Made by a program: the position numbers and the translations under genes
In this document: piece by piece, positions 1 through 9,614 of the stretch
How positions within the stretch are numbered: position 1 is the stretch's first letter
Layout: every line of letters begins with the position of its first letter
Assembly (NCBI RefSeq): GCF_008039555.1
Contig: NZ_VDUW01000002.1
Span: forward strand, 124,001 to 188,000
Length of the DNA stretch: 64,000 nucleotides
Direction: 5' to 3'
From: Cerasibacillus terrae
Lineage (GTDB): Bacteria > Bacillota > Bacilli > Bacillales > Amphibacillaceae
Notes under the pieces: generated by a model
The model's input: the letters and a program-made list of their open reading frames with translations, nothing else
The model's database searches: none
What the model was told of the DNA's origin: nothing

Positions 1-574
<574 letters not shown>

Positions 575-816
575 TTATTTCCTCCATTATTTAAAAGTAG
601 ATTTAAGCTAAGCTTACTGTAAAATAGAGGTTATAGTCAATATGAATCTATTTTTTTGAAGATTTTTTACAGGAAACCGAGTATAATAGGACTACAGTAA
701 ATAGAATATGAAACTTTTTTATTCAAAGATACGTATAATGTATATAATCGCTTAAATTTAAAATGTATGATGAGTATTCATCAACTAAGGCATTGTATAA
801 AACGGGGGGGAGTGTC

Positions 817-1431
817 ATGAAAGATAAAACCATCTATATTCTTTTTATGAATACTGGTACTTATTTATCTAAGTTAATCCATTTATATACGAAAAAACCG
901 TTAAATCATGTATCCATTGCCTTTGATGAAGATTTAACGAGAGTATACAGTTTTGGTCGAAAACAGCCACGTAATCCTTTTAGTGGAGGATTTGTACAGG
1001 AAGATATTCGTAGTAAGTTTTTAAAACACTCCGAATGTGCTTTATATACATTTCGTTTAACAGAGGCGGAATATAATGAAATTGAAACAATGGTAAAACA
1101 GTTTGAAAAAGACCAAGACAGGTATCGTTATAATTTCCTTGGCTTAATTGCTTTTCTATTTAAAATTAAACTACAACGAAAGCATGCTTATTTCTGTTCT
1201 CAATTTGTTGCAACATTATTATATCGGACAGAATCTTTTCAACCATCAAAGCCGGCCTGCTTCACTAAACCAGAAGATATACGAAACCAGACGGGAATGA
1301 AATTGGTTTATTATGGTAGACTGGGAGAATATCGAAAAGATTATCAACTTCAAGAACCAGAAGTGATTGATGTGAAGTCATCTTTTATTTTTTCATTACG
1401 AAATAAAGTAAAACAACTGGTTATTCGATAA
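817..1431 (+). CDS. Permuted papain-fold (NlpC/P60-like, YiiX/C92-type) hydrolase, 204 aa
   Basis: The start is the internal ATG at 817, preceded by a GGGGGGAGTG ribosome binding site; an in-frame ATG at 763 lacks one. Two family-like motifs appear in the permuted order: a His in NHVSIAFD near residue 30 and a Cys in YFCSQFVA near residue 128. This order (His first, Cys later) is typical of permuted NlpC/P60 proteins, which are thiol hydrolases acting on amide or ester bonds. No signal peptide is visible. The substrate is unknown. It is followed 31 bases later by a WYL regulator on the same strand, so the two may be co-transcribed. Confidence 0.65.
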   Translation: MKDKTIYILFMNTGTYLSKLIHLYTKKPLNHVSIAFDEDLTRVYSFGRKQPRNPFSGGFVQEDIRSKFLKHSECALYTFRLTEAEYNEIETMVKQFEKDQDRYRYNFLGLIAFLFKIKLQRKHAYFCSQFVATLLYRTESFQPSKPACFTKPEDIRNQTGMKLVYYGRLGEYRKDYQLQEPEVIDVKSSFIFSLRNKVKQLVIR

Positions 1432-1462
1432 CCAGTTAAGTAGTAAAATAGGTGGTGAAGGT

Positions 1463-2443
1463 ATGAAAGGTGGAAATAGCTATCGTATTCTAAAATTACG
1501 CGAGCTTTTATTCCGAGAAACAGATGAGGAAAATCAATTAACGATAACAGAACTGAATGAAAAACTTGGAAAAGTGATGGATGAAACATTCGATGTACGA
1601 ACGTTAAAACGTGATATGGAAGTTTTAGCGGATTTGGGTTTCGATGTGATTCAAAACAAAGGGAAATACGGGAAGAATCTTTATAGCCACCAAGACCGTT
1701 TATTTGAAACATACCAATTACGACTAATAAATGATGCTATTCTTTCTGCACGTTTTATCACATCAAATGAAAAGAAATATCTAATTAAAAAGATTAAGCA
1801 GCTAACAAGTAAATATATTGCAGAAACATTACCAAATCCGATATTATTTAGTCCATCCTCTAATATGAATTATGATCTTATAAAGTTAAATATAGATCGA
1901 GTACATCGCGCGATATATAAACAGCGTGTACTTACATATCAATATGGGTCATATAATGTAGAAAAGGAATTCGAGTTTCATCGAGATGGTGAAATATATG
2001 AAGTGGAGCCATATGCATTGATATGGCAAAATGATTATTATTACTTGATTGGCCACTACTTGAAAAATAATGAAATCCGCCATTATCGATTAGACAGAAT
2101 TCGTAACATTCAAGTGACAGAACAAAGATTTAGAAAACAGCCATTTAATTTAGAGGAATATGTGAATCAAACCTTTCATATGTTTGCAGGAAAAGATACG
2201 AGAATTAAAATTCGCTTTGTAAATAATCTAGTGAATGTCATGTTAGACAGATTTGGCCATGATGCAGATATAAAAAGATTAGATGAAGATCATTTTGTGT
2301 TAACTACGAAGGCGAAATTATCAGACGGACTCATTAATTGGATTTTAACATGGGGAAATCAGGCGAAGGTATTATCTCCACCTGAGGTAGTTGATGCAGT
2401 GAAAAATAAAATTATAGATATGCAAAAATTGTATGATGAATAA
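1463..2443 (+). CDS. WYL-domain transcriptional regulator (YafY/DeoR-type HTH)
   Basis: The 326-residue protein starts with a winged-helix region (about residues 5-65; ITELNEKLG then FDVRTLKRDMEVLADLGF), typical of HTH_11/DeoR-like domains. A WYL domain follows at about residues 140-220, where VEPYALIWQNDYYYLIGHY and the arginine-rich HYRLDRIRNI segment are visible. A C-terminal WCX-like extension completes the usual length. WYL proteins are transcription factors whose WYL domain senses a ligand, often a nucleic acid. The ribosome binding site is AGGTGGTGAAGG. Targets are unknown; it may be co-transcribed with the upstream hydrolase. It ends at a shared terminator facing ypmS. Confidence 0.85.
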   Translation: MKGGNSYRILKLRELLFRETDEENQLTITELNEKLGKVMDETFDVRTLKRDMEVLADLGFDVIQNKGKYGKNLYSHQDRLFETYQLRLINDAILSARFITSNEKKYLIKKIKQLTSKYIAETLPNPILFSPSSNMNYDLIKLNIDRVHRAIYKQRVLTYQYGSYNVEKEFEFHRDGEIYEVEPYALIWQNDYYYLIGHYLKNNEIRHYRLDRIRNIQVTEQRFRKQPFNLEEYVNQTFHMFAGKDTRIKIRFVNNLVNVMLDRFGHDADIKRLDEDHFVLTTKAKLSDGLINWILTWGNQAKVLSPPEVVDAVKNKIIDMQKLYDE

Positions 2444-2446
2444 GAG

Positions 2447-2474
2447 ACAGCGGGATTGTATATAATCTCGCTGT
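2447..2474. terminator. Bidirectional hairpin between WYL regulator and ypmS
   Basis: ACAGCGGGATT pairs with AATCTCGCTGT (11 bp, one G-T) around a 6-base loop. It lies between the stop codons of two convergent genes, with a T-rich run (TCTATTTT) on the plus side, so it probably ends transcription from both. Confidence 0.7.
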
Positions 2475-2475
2475 T

Positions 2476-3099
2476 CTATTTTGATTCTTCATGTTTATGA
2501 GAGGACTCAATTCCAAGTGTTTCATATGGTACTTTAATTTTCATTGCAATATGATTTGCTTCCAGGTCAAAATGATCCACTTGTACTTGGAAGTTACTTT
2601 TCATTTCCATATCGGTTACAGCAACATAGATTTCTTCCTTGTTAGGATCAATATCTACCCATTCTGGAACAGGTAAAAATCTCTTCATATATTTCATGAT
2701 CTGTTTATTTGGCAACTCTAAGAGTCCAACAGAGATAGATTTTTGTTTTAATATAATGTTTCCATCATCTTGAACAAGTGGTTCCAAGTGGATGGATAAT
2801 GGAACCGTCGCAGAAAAGACAGGAAGTTCTCCTTGTAAATGAACATCATCTTCTAGGGAAATCTGATAGTGATGTTTTGTGTCTTGTAGTAATTGTTCTA
2901 AGTATGCATTTACTAATTCATTTAAGTTTGCTTTTGTTGTGCGAATAATAAACTCAGAATATTGGTCTTTATTCAGCTCTTCTACTTCCCTTTTTTCTGG
3001 TGAAGGAGCTGGCCAAAGAATAAATAGACTAATAAAAATGACGACAATAAGATTAATAGATAATAAAATAAGGAAGTATTTTTTCCAATTTCTCTTCAT
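2476..3099 (-). CDS. ypmS: YpmS family (DUF2140) membrane-anchored protein
   Basis: The 207-residue protein has one N-terminal hydrophobic helix (about residues 8-29) after a basic start, then an extracytoplasmic domain. The segment IIRTTKANLNELVNAYLEQ and the later SISVGLLELPNKQIMKYMKRF are typical of YpmS/DUF2140 proteins. The function is not established. It lies downstream of ypmR on the same strand, as in B. subtilis, with a gap of 136 bases. The start is supported by TAGGAGTAAGAT just upstream. The family call is from recognition of sequence and synteny. Confidence 0.85.
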   Translation of the reverse strand: MKRNWKKYFLILLSINLIVVIFISLFILWPAPSPEKREVEELNKDQYSEFIIRTTKANLNELVNAYLEQLLQDTKHHYQISLEDDVHLQGELPVFSATVPLSIHLEPLVQDDGNIILKQKSISVGLLELPNKQIMKYMKRFLPVPEWVDIDPNKEEIYVAVTDMEMKSNFQVQVDHFDLEANHIAMKIKVPYETLGIESSHKHEESK

Positions 3100-3235
3100 A
3101 TCTTACTCCTATCCCACAATAAAGCGAAAGGGATGTGAGGGGAAATAAGCCTTTCGTTATTGTTTTTGGTTATTTTCGTAACCTGTTTGATGAATGTGCT
3201 ATCGTTATATAAAAAGTTGTTAAAACAGCCATCTC

Positions 3236-4132
3236 TTAAGGATTATTATTTAAATACTTTAAAATACGCTCCGCAATATATTGATAACCCAATTGATTTG
3301 GGTGGAAATGATCATCTGCTAAGACTTCTTTAGATTGTCCCTTAAACAAGTCTGCTGTCGGGACAAAATATGTTTTTGGAAATTGCTTTGTAACGGATTC
3401 CCCCACTTTATTCCATTCTTCAGAGATTACTTCCAATTCCTCAATATCTGGAAAATAGCCTGCAAATGGATTGTAAAAACCAATTAAATAGATTTCAGCT
3501 TCATTGTTGATGTTTCGAATGGTGTGAAAGATGGATTCAAGTCTTTCTTTATATTTTGGCTTTTCTTCTTCAAATGGCTTATGGGTAATGTTTGTAATGT
3601 TTTGCTTTAATACATACATGACATCATTGGCACCAATCGTGATTAAAATGATGTCCGCTTGTTCTAATTTGTTTTGAATATCAGGTTCGTCTAAGCGTTC
3701 TATTAGTTGACTTGTTCGATTTCCGCGTTTTCCTAAATTCTCAATCTGAGCTAGCAGTTTGTCTTCACGAATTTTTTCTTTAAATACACCAACATATCCA
3801 CCTTGTTCTGTTTCATCACCGACCCCTTCTGTTAAAGAGTCTCCAATCGCAACAATATGAGCTGTTTTCCTTGCGATAATTTGCTTTGCGTGTTGCATCA
3901 CATCTTCTAATTTTTCATTAAGAACGGTTGATCTGTCATCTTCTTCCTTTTGATTGGTTTGTTTATCTTCTTTTATATCTTCATCCGTTTTCTCTTGCTC
4001 TGTTTCTTGTAATTGTTCTTTAAAATGGGTAACCTTTGTTTCTGTAGGGACCTCATTTCCAAAATAGAATAAGCCAATAATCCCAAGAGAAAGACTAGTA
4101 AGAAGGATTCCCCAAATTATTTTATTCTTCAT
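3236..4132 (-). CDS. ypmR: YpmR-like SGNH/GDSL hydrolase, membrane anchored
   Basis: The start is the ATG at 4132 behind a GGTGGGCTCTAT site; an in-frame ATG at 4192 lacks one. The protein has an N-terminal transmembrane anchor (about residues 4-22) and a charged Glu/Lys linker. A SGNH hydrolase domain follows: block I IVAIGDSLTEGVG (nucleophile Ser), a block II Gly, block III IGANDV, and block V DHFHPNQLGY with catalytic Asp/His. Such enzymes cleave ester bonds of lipids or cell-envelope acyl groups, and the anchor places it outside the membrane. It precedes ypmS as in B. subtilis, so the two probably form a unit. Confidence 0.87.
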   Translation of the reverse strand: MKNKIIWGILLTSLSLGIIGLFYFGNEVPTETKVTHFKEQLQETEQEKTDEDIKEDKQTNQKEEDDRSTVLNEKLEDVMQHAKQIIARKTAHIVAIGDSLTEGVGDETEQGGYVGVFKEKIREDKLLAQIENLGKRGNRTSQLIERLDEPDIQNKLEQADIILITIGANDVMYVLKQNITNITHKPFEEEKPKYKERLESIFHTIRNINNEAEIYLIGFYNPFAGYFPDIEELEVISEEWNKVGESVTKQFPKTYFVPTADLFKGQSKEVLADDHFHPNQLGYQYIAERILKYLNNNP

Positions 4133-4209
4133 ATAGAGCCCACCAATATTTCTGTCATTAGTATTAGTATATCTCTTTTTCGTATAGAACATTACAGGAA
4201 GTTATTGTA

Positions 4210-5127
4210 TCATGAATGTTCTTTAAGCCTTCTTTTTCGATGTAAAAAGGTTGGTCCTTCATTAATGGATGCAATATAAATAATTAAAGCAATCCAAATG
4301 AATGAGAATGCGAGTAGGTGCATGGGAGAAAATGTTTCATGATATAGAAAAACACCGATTCCAAGCATAATAGTCGGTGCAATATATTGTAAAAATCCTA
4401 TCATTGATAGTGGAATACCTTTCGCACCCTTAGAGAACAGCAAAAGCGGTGTTGCCGTAGCAATTCCTGCCCCTATTAAAACAATATTTGTTTTTGAAAA
4501 AATATCCAATGAAAATGCTGTTTGTGGTAATTGTAACAAATAAATAAAGGCAATTGGTGTCACAATCATCGTTTCAATGGTTAATCCATTCATTGCTGAA
4601 AGATGGATCGTCTTTTTAATGAAACCATAAATCGCAAAGGAGATAGCTAGCCATATGGATACCCAAGGGAATACACCTGCATGTACTGTTAGAAGAAGGA
4701 CACCAATACTTGCTAACAGAACGGAAACCACTTGTCCTTTTGTTAACTTTTCCTTTAAAATGATGACCCCTAATAAAACACTAATTAATGGATTGATATA
4801 GTAACCGAGGCTTGCTTGCACAATATATTCATTATTAACGGCCCATATGTATGTTAGCCAATTTGTACTTATAACGATGGAAGCAAGAGTAATGCCGATG
4901 AATTGTTTTTTATTTTTCAACATATGTCGATATTCCTTTATGAAAGATGGCCATGCACGCATTCCAGTAATAATTGCTAACATAAAAACAAAAGACCAAA
5001 TAATCCGGTGTGCTAAGATTTCTCCGGCATTTACATTATCAATTAGTTTCCAATAAATTGGTAGAAACCCCCATATAATGTATGCGCTAATTACATCGAC
5101 AATGCTTGTTTTCTTTTTAGTTTGCAA
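4210..5127 (-). CDS. rarD: RarD-type EamA family transporter
   Basis: The best start is a TTG at 5127, seven bases after AAAGGAGGG; the longer frame to 5196 has no ribosome binding site. The 305 residues form about ten hydrophobic helices. The signatures IWGFLPIYWK near the N-terminus, ALGYYINPLISVLLGVIILKEKL midway and GFLQYIAPTIMLGIGVFLYHE near the C-terminus are typical of RarD proteins in the drug/metabolite transporter superfamily. The substrate is unknown. It is transcribed away from the methionine gamma-lyase gene. Confidence 0.88.
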   Translation of the reverse strand: MQTKKKTSIVDVISAYIIWGFLPIYWKLIDNVNAGEILAHRIIWSFVFMLAIITGMRAWPSFIKEYRHMLKNKKQFIGITLASIVISTNWLTYIWAVNNEYIVQASLGYYINPLISVLLGVIILKEKLTKGQVVSVLLASIGVLLLTVHAGVFPWVSIWLAISFAIYGFIKKTIHLSAMNGLTIETMIVTPIAFIYLLQLPQTAFSLDIFSKTNIVLIGAGIATATPLLLFSKGAKGIPLSMIGFLQYIAPTIMLGIGVFLYHETFSPMHLLAFSFIWIALIIYIASINEGPTFLHRKRRLKEHS

Positions 5128-5236
5128 GCTAATCCCTCCTTTGTTTCTAGTTATTTCTAAATAATTAAATTTTAGACTATTTGTGAAAAATTGCAACCCT
5201 GTATATTATGAAAAGGATTTTTTATTCATAATTTGT

Positions 5237-5245
5237 TGTGGATAA
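5237..5245 (-). promoter_or_regulatory. Consensus DnaA box (TGTGGATAA)
   Basis: The 9-mer equals the complement of TTATCCACA, the DnaA-box consensus. It lies in the divergent rarD/megL intergenic space, about 22 bases upstream of the cre-like site. It is a single copy and could occur by chance. Confidence 0.35.
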
Positions 5246-5266
5246 CTAATGATGGGAAAAATTAAA

Positions 5267-5304
5267 AGAAAGCGTTTACATTTAAGTATGGTATAGCGTA
5301 TGAT
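5267..5304 (+). promoter_or_regulatory. megL promoter with overlapping cre-like site
   Basis: AGAAAGCGTTTACA at 5267-5280 matches the CcpA cre consensus TGWAANCGNTNWCA at 13 of 14 positions. Its last six bases, TTTACA, also serve as a -35 element, with TATGAT at 5299-5304 as -10 (18-base spacer). Overlap of the operator with -35 predicts carbon-catabolite repression of methionine gamma-lyase. Confidence 0.55.
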
Positions 5305-5334
5305 AAGAATAAAGGTATAGGAGGGAAGTTTGTT

Positions 5335-6543
5335 ATGAAGAAAAAATATGACCATTTTGAAACAGCGGCAATCCATGCAGGATATGATTCAAAGGATATG
5401 ATGGGTAGTTTGTCAACACCGATTTTTCAAACATCCACGTTTACGTTTGACACAGCGGAACAAGGAGAACGGCGATTTAGAGGGGAAGAAGAGGGATTTA
5501 TTTATTCTAGACTTGGTAATCCGACTGTCACAGCATTAGAAGATAAAATTGCCACACTTGAAGGTGGAGAAAAGGGGCTTGCCTTTGCATCTGGAATGGC
5601 AGCGGTCTCTGCCGTATTAGTTGCCTTAACAAAAGCAAATGATCATATTTTATGTTCGAATGGTTTATATGGTTGTACATTTGGTTTATTAACGATGATG
5701 GAAGAAAAATACCAAATAACACATGATTTTTCAGCGATGCGAACGAAAGAAGAGGTTCGTTCACTTATCAAACCAGAAACGGCATGTATCTATATTGAAA
5801 CACCGATTAATCCGACCATGCAATTAATTGATCTTGAAATGGTTGCAGAGGTTGCTAAGGAATATGAAATTCCTGTTGTTGTGGATAATACCTTTTCCTC
5901 TCCTTATTTACAACGTCCACTTGAATTGGGCTGTGATGTTGTCATTCATAGTGCGACAAAATATATTGGGGGCCATGGAGATGTGGTGGCAGGGCTTGTT
6001 GTTGGAAAAAGAGACTTTCTTGATTCGGTTCAGATGACAACACAAAAAGATATCGGTGGAATTATATCACCGTTTCAAGCTTGGCTATTACTACGCGGTT
6101 TAAAAACACTTCCCGTTCGTATGGACCGTCACTCAGAACAAGCAGAAAAAATGGTTGAAAAATTAAAAGCACATCCAGCCGTGTCGAATGTGTATTACCC
6201 AAGTGGTTCCATTCAAAAGAAGCAAATGTCTCGTGGTGGTGGCATGATTTCCTTTGAGATAGAGGGTACAAAACAGACAGCACAGGAATTAATGAATCAT
6301 CTTTCCTTTATTAAAATTGCGGTTAGTTTAGGGGATACAGAAACATTAATTCAACATCCGGCAACAATGACACATGCTGTTGTTCCAGAAAAGTCACGTG
6401 AACAGATGGGAATAACCGATCAGCTCCTTCGTTTATCCGTTGGCCTGGAAGCTTGGCAGGATATATGGAATGATTTAGAACAAGCATTAAATAAAATAGA
6501 AAAAAGTTTATCTAATAAAACTTCCTCAATGGTAAATAAATAA
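5335..6543 (+). CDS. megL: Methionine gamma-lyase, PLP-dependent (Cys/Met metabolism family)
   Basis: The 402-residue protein belongs to the trans-sulfuration PLP enzymes. Lys209 in HSATKYIGGHGD is the expected PLP-binding lysine, and YSRLGNPT near residue 58 and the DNTFSSP motif are present. Cys114 in LYGCTF corresponds to the active-site cysteine typical of methionine gamma-lyases rather than cystathionine enzymes, so cleavage of methionine to methanethiol, 2-oxobutyrate and ammonia is the likely reaction. The start follows ATAGGAGGGAAG. It stands alone between its own promoter and a strong terminator. Cystathionine gamma-lyase activity cannot be excluded. Confidence 0.87.
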   Translation: MKKKYDHFETAAIHAGYDSKDMMGSLSTPIFQTSTFTFDTAEQGERRFRGEEEGFIYSRLGNPTVTALEDKIATLEGGEKGLAFASGMAAVSAVLVALTKANDHILCSNGLYGCTFGLLTMMEEKYQITHDFSAMRTKEEVRSLIKPETACIYIETPINPTMQLIDLEMVAEVAKEYEIPVVVDNTFSSPYLQRPLELGCDVVIHSATKYIGGHGDVVAGLVVGKRDFLDSVQMTTQKDIGGIISPFQAWLLLRGLKTLPVRMDRHSEQAEKMVEKLKAHPAVSNVYYPSGSIQKKQMSRGGGMISFEIEGTKQTAQELMNHLSFIKIAVSLGDTETLIQHPATMTHAVVPEKSREQMGITDQLLRLSVGLEAWQDIWNDLEQALNKIEKSLSNKTSSMVNK

Positions 6544-6575
6544 AAAAAAAAAGCGTGAAAAACGCTCTTTTTTTT
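6544..6575 (+). terminator. Intrinsic terminator of megL
   Basis: AGCGT and ACGCT flank a GAAAA loop, followed by CTTTTTTTTT. A matching upstream A-run lengthens the stem. It begins directly at the megL stop codon. Confidence 0.85.
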
Positions 6576-6665
6576 ATCGCAGGTTAACTGGCTACAAGAC
6601 CCCTACTGGGTGAAGGTTCATTTTATTTACTGTTTTTAAAAAGATTGTTCTCAGTAGGGGATGTA
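6576..6665 (+). repeat. Divergent/partial copy of the bimodular intergenic repeat (module A)
   Basis: It begins TCGCAGGTTAACTGGCT like the module A start of other copies, then departs. An internal inverted repeat, CCCCTACTGGG against CTCAGTAGGGG, replaces the usual CTCCAC/GTGGAG arms. Confidence 0.55.
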
Positions 6666-6833
6666 TCTTTGTAAAATATGAACGAAATCAATCGTACACA
6701 AAAGCATCCTTTCATAAAAGTAAAGAAATCAGGCGGGAAAGCGGGGAAAGCTAACATTTAGCTTCCATGTCACCCCTAATTCCATTTTATGCTATATTGT
6801 AAAGAGAAGAGAAGTTGGAAAGGGGTCTTGTGG

Positions 6834-8276
6834 ATGGGGCTAACACCTTATTTGTTTAGTCTTGTATTTGTGATTAACATTGGTTTGGCACTCTCTGTTA
6901 TCTTTCTAGAGAGAAAAGACGCTCCAGCAACATGGGCATGGCTAATGGTATTATTTTTCATACCAATCGTCGGCTTTTTTCTATATTTAGTCTTCGGAAA
7001 GCCACTGCGGGGAACACGAATTTTTAAATGGGATCGAGAAAGTAAGCACGGTGTAAAGAAAGCCGTACAGAAACAAATGCGAGCAATCGAAAATAATAAT
7101 TTTCATTTTAGACAACAAGAATTAATGGAGTATAAGGACTTATATTATTTACATTTACGTAATAATGATGCCATATTCACACAAAATAACCAGGTTGATA
7201 TTTTTACAGATGGAACTGAAAAATTTAAGGCTCTGATTCATGATTTAGAACAAGCGACAGACCATATCCATCTGCTTTACTATATTATTCGTCATGATGA
7301 GTTAGGCCAGCGTATTGCAAGGGTGTTAATGAAGAAGGCGAAAGCAGGTGTAGATGTCCGAGTTTTATATGATGATATGGGTTCTCGAATGCTTCGTCCG
7401 AAGTTCGTCCGGGAGCTTAGAAAGGCTGGAGTCCGTGTTGATTCATTCTTTCCACCAAAGATACCGAAAATTAATTTTAAGATAAACTACCGCAACCACC
7501 GGAAATTGGTTATTATCGATGGAAAATTGGGATATATCGGTGGATTTAATATTGGTGATGAATATGTCGGAAAAAGTAAGAAATTCGGATATTGGCGAGA
7601 TACCCATTTACGGATTGAGGGGGATGCTGTACGTAATATGCAGACACGTTTTATTCTTGATTGGAATCAAGCATCACGAAATCATATTCATTATGAGAAA
7701 CGATTTTATGATGCAGTGCCAAAGGGGGATACAGGGATTCAAATTGTCTCAAGTGGACCTGATTCGAGTTGGGAACAGATCAAAAATGGATACATTAAAA
7801 TGATTATGTCGGCAAAAGAGTATATTTATTTGCAAACACCATACTATATTCCTGATGAAAGTTTACGTGATGCCTTGCAAATTGCTGCCCTATCAGGTGT
7901 AGATGTTAAGATTATGATTCCGAATATGCCGGATCACCCATTTGTATATTGGGCAACATTCTCGCATATTGGTGATGTGTTGGAGGCAGGGGCAGAGGCA
8001 TATATTTATCAAAAAGGATTTATGCATGCCAAAACAATTGTAGTGGATGGAAAAATTGCCTCTGTTGGAACGGCAAATATAGATGTACGTAGTTTTCGTT
8101 TGAATTTTGAAGTGAATGCATTTATTTATGATATTGCAATTGCCCAACAATTGGTGGCTGAATTTGAAGAAGATATGAGACATTCGACGCAAATGCCGAA
8201 ATCCTTATATGATAAGCGGTCGCTTGGAATTCGGATGAAGGAATCAGTCTCCCGATTATTGTCACCTATATTATAA
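6834..8276 (+). CDS. cls: Cardiolipin synthase (phospholipase D family)
   Basis: The ATG at 6834 follows GGAAAGGGG by eight bases; the upstream in-frame ATG at 6789 has no site. The 480 residues have two N-terminal transmembrane helices (about 5-25 and 34-55) and two HKD motifs: His222 (HRKLVIIDG, then GGFN) and His398 (HAKTIVVDG, then GTANID). The enzyme joins two phosphatidylglycerols into cardiolipin and glycerol at the membrane. Length and domain order match the Bacillus ClsA type. The stop codon overlaps a degenerate repeat remnant. Confidence 0.93.
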   Translation: MGLTPYLFSLVFVINIGLALSVIFLERKDAPATWAWLMVLFFIPIVGFFLYLVFGKPLRGTRIFKWDRESKHGVKKAVQKQMRAIENNNFHFRQQELMEYKDLYYLHLRNNDAIFTQNNQVDIFTDGTEKFKALIHDLEQATDHIHLLYYIIRHDELGQRIARVLMKKAKAGVDVRVLYDDMGSRMLRPKFVRELRKAGVRVDSFFPPKIPKINFKINYRNHRKLVIIDGKLGYIGGFNIGDEYVGKSKKFGYWRDTHLRIEGDAVRNMQTRFILDWNQASRNHIHYEKRFYDAVPKGDTGIQIVSSGPDSSWEQIKNGYIKMIMSAKEYIYLQTPYYIPDESLRDALQIAALSGVDVKIMIPNMPDHPFVYWATFSHIGDVLEAGAEAYIYQKGFMHAKTIVVDGKIASVGTANIDVRSFRLNFEVNAFIYDIAIAQQLVAEFEEDMRHSTQMPKSLYDKRSLGIRMKESVSRLLSPIL

Positions 8277-8325
8277 GGCGAAACTTCAGTAAGTAAGGGG
8301 TTCTTCATTCCACTGATTGTTAGCA
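8275..8325 (-). repeat. Degenerate module B of the intergenic repeat, directly after cls
   Basis: GCGAAACTTCAG and CCACTGATTGTTAG correspond to the two arms of module B in reverse orientation, but the left arm has decayed. The cls stop codon lies at the element edge. Confidence 0.45.
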
Positions 8326-8431
8326 CAAGAGAGGAATGAGCCAAATCCCCCTGTGAAATCTCCATTCTTTGTCATGGACGGGGAAGAAATGCTAAAATGA
8401 ATTAAGACATACCCAGAAAGGAAAGAAGCAT

Positions 8432-8947
8432 ATGAACGCAAAACCTTGTTCTAATTCATTATCTGTAAAACTCTCGCAAGTTATGCCGCCAGACACAAAT
8501 CCTCATGGGACATTATTTGGTGGAAAATTAATGGCCTATTTTGATGATGTAGCATCAATTGCTGCCATTCGTCATGCTCGAAAAAATGTTGTAACTGCTT
8601 CAACAGACTCCTTTGATTTTCTAGCACCAGTAAAAGCTGGAAATTCTATTTGTGTGGAGGCATATGTGACATGGACACATAAAACATCAATGGAAATATT
8701 TGCTAAGGCTGTAACTGAAGATTTAATTACAGGTGAACGCCAAGTGTGTGCAACAGCATTCCTAACATTTGTTGCTATTGATGAAGATGGTCGCCCGAGT
8801 CCTGTTCCAGCCGTATATCCAGAAACAGAACAAGAAAAATTACTACATGAAGGTGCACCAAAACGTGCAGAAGAACGAAGAGAAAGAAGAAAACAATCAA
8901 AAGGATTTGCTGATATGTTCGGGACGGGATATCCGTGGTCACGATAA
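8432..8947 (+). CDS. ykhA: Acyl-CoA thioesterase, hot-dog fold (YkhA family)
   Basis: The 171-residue protein carries the family signature PPDTNPHGTLFGGKLMAYFD (about residues 19-38), with the conserved Asn/His and GG loop, then the hot-dog core helix DVASIAAIRHA. YkhA/YciA-type enzymes hydrolyse acyl-CoA to free acid and CoA in the cytoplasm. The C-terminus is a charged tail (RAEERRERRKQ) as in other Bacillus members. The ribosome binding site is AGAAAGGAAAG. No classical terminator follows; the stop codon runs straight into an intergenic repeat. Confidence 0.92.
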   Translation: MNAKPCSNSLSVKLSQVMPPDTNPHGTLFGGKLMAYFDDVASIAAIRHARKNVVTASTDSFDFLAPVKAGNSICVEAYVTWTHKTSMEIFAKAVTEDLITGERQVCATAFLTFVAIDEDGRPSPVPAVYPETEQEKLLHEGAPKRAEERRERRKQSKGFADMFGTGYPWSR

Positions 8948-9098
8948 AGTGAAACTTCAATCAGTGGGAGTTTTTTTCGTCACCCACTGATTGTTAGTAG
9001 AACGAATCGGGCTTTTACTGGCTGTTGACTCTCCACTTATAATACTTGAATGTCTCGAATTTATGATGTGGAGGTCTTACAGCCAGTTAATTTGCGGA
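8944..9098 (-). repeat. Bimodular palindromic intergenic repeat, full copy, reverse
   Basis: In reverse orientation: module B (CAATCAGTGGG paired with CCCACTGATTG) then module A (ACTGGCTGT/ACAGCCAGT outer arms, CTCCAC/GTGGAG inner arms). Its first bases ATAAAG contain the TAA stop codon of ykhA. Confidence 0.85.
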
Positions 9099-9177
9099 AA
9101 AGTGAAAAGTTCTCCCACTTATCAATTATGATGGTGGGACTTTTTTCTATATGAATTAGTTTCAAGAGGGTATAAAC

Positions 9178-9395
9178 AAAAGCAAAGTTTGTGTAATCGT
9201 GCCCAATATTTTCGAAAACGTAGAAATTGGTCACGAATAGACGTTTATCATTCCCAAGAATTTTGAAATTAGGAAGAACGGTCACGAATAGGGTGTAATC
9301 ATTCCCTTAAATCCAGAAAATGTGAAATAAGGTCATGAATAACTTTTAATCATGCCCAGAAATTGAAAAAACGCTAAAATTGGTCACGAATAGGA
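9178..9395 (+). repeat. Tandem array 1, 51-bp unit anchored by GGTCAC
   Basis: GGTCAC or GGTCAT starts at 9229, 9280, 9331 and 9382, exactly 51 bases apart, each followed by GAATA. CCC (or GCCC) recurs about 24 bases into the unit. A degenerate unit precedes the first. No open frame or protein-like translation is evident. Confidence 0.8.
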
Positions 9396-9614
9396 ACCAC
9401 CCATTCTTTATCTTCGCGGCGTTAAGTCAAGTCGCTTTAGGCGGGAAAAGTTACGCTAAGCTTCGAGATAAGTGTGACTAAGGTTCAGACTGGGTAAAAA
9501 CTCCATCTGAACCAAGTTTTCTTTATTATTAACCATTATTAGTCTATCGAAATTGTATAATTCATTTTTTTGTGAAATAATAAAAAGATAAATAGTTATG
9601 GAGGGATTATCGAT

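Noticed and set aside
9061-9285. 74-codon minus-strand ORF
   Set aside because: It overlaps the repeat and tandem array 1; no family resemblance or ribosome binding site.
9178-9395. CRISPR-like array
   Set aside because: Whole units repeat, including the would-be spacers, at fixed 51-bp spacing; no cas genes in the window.
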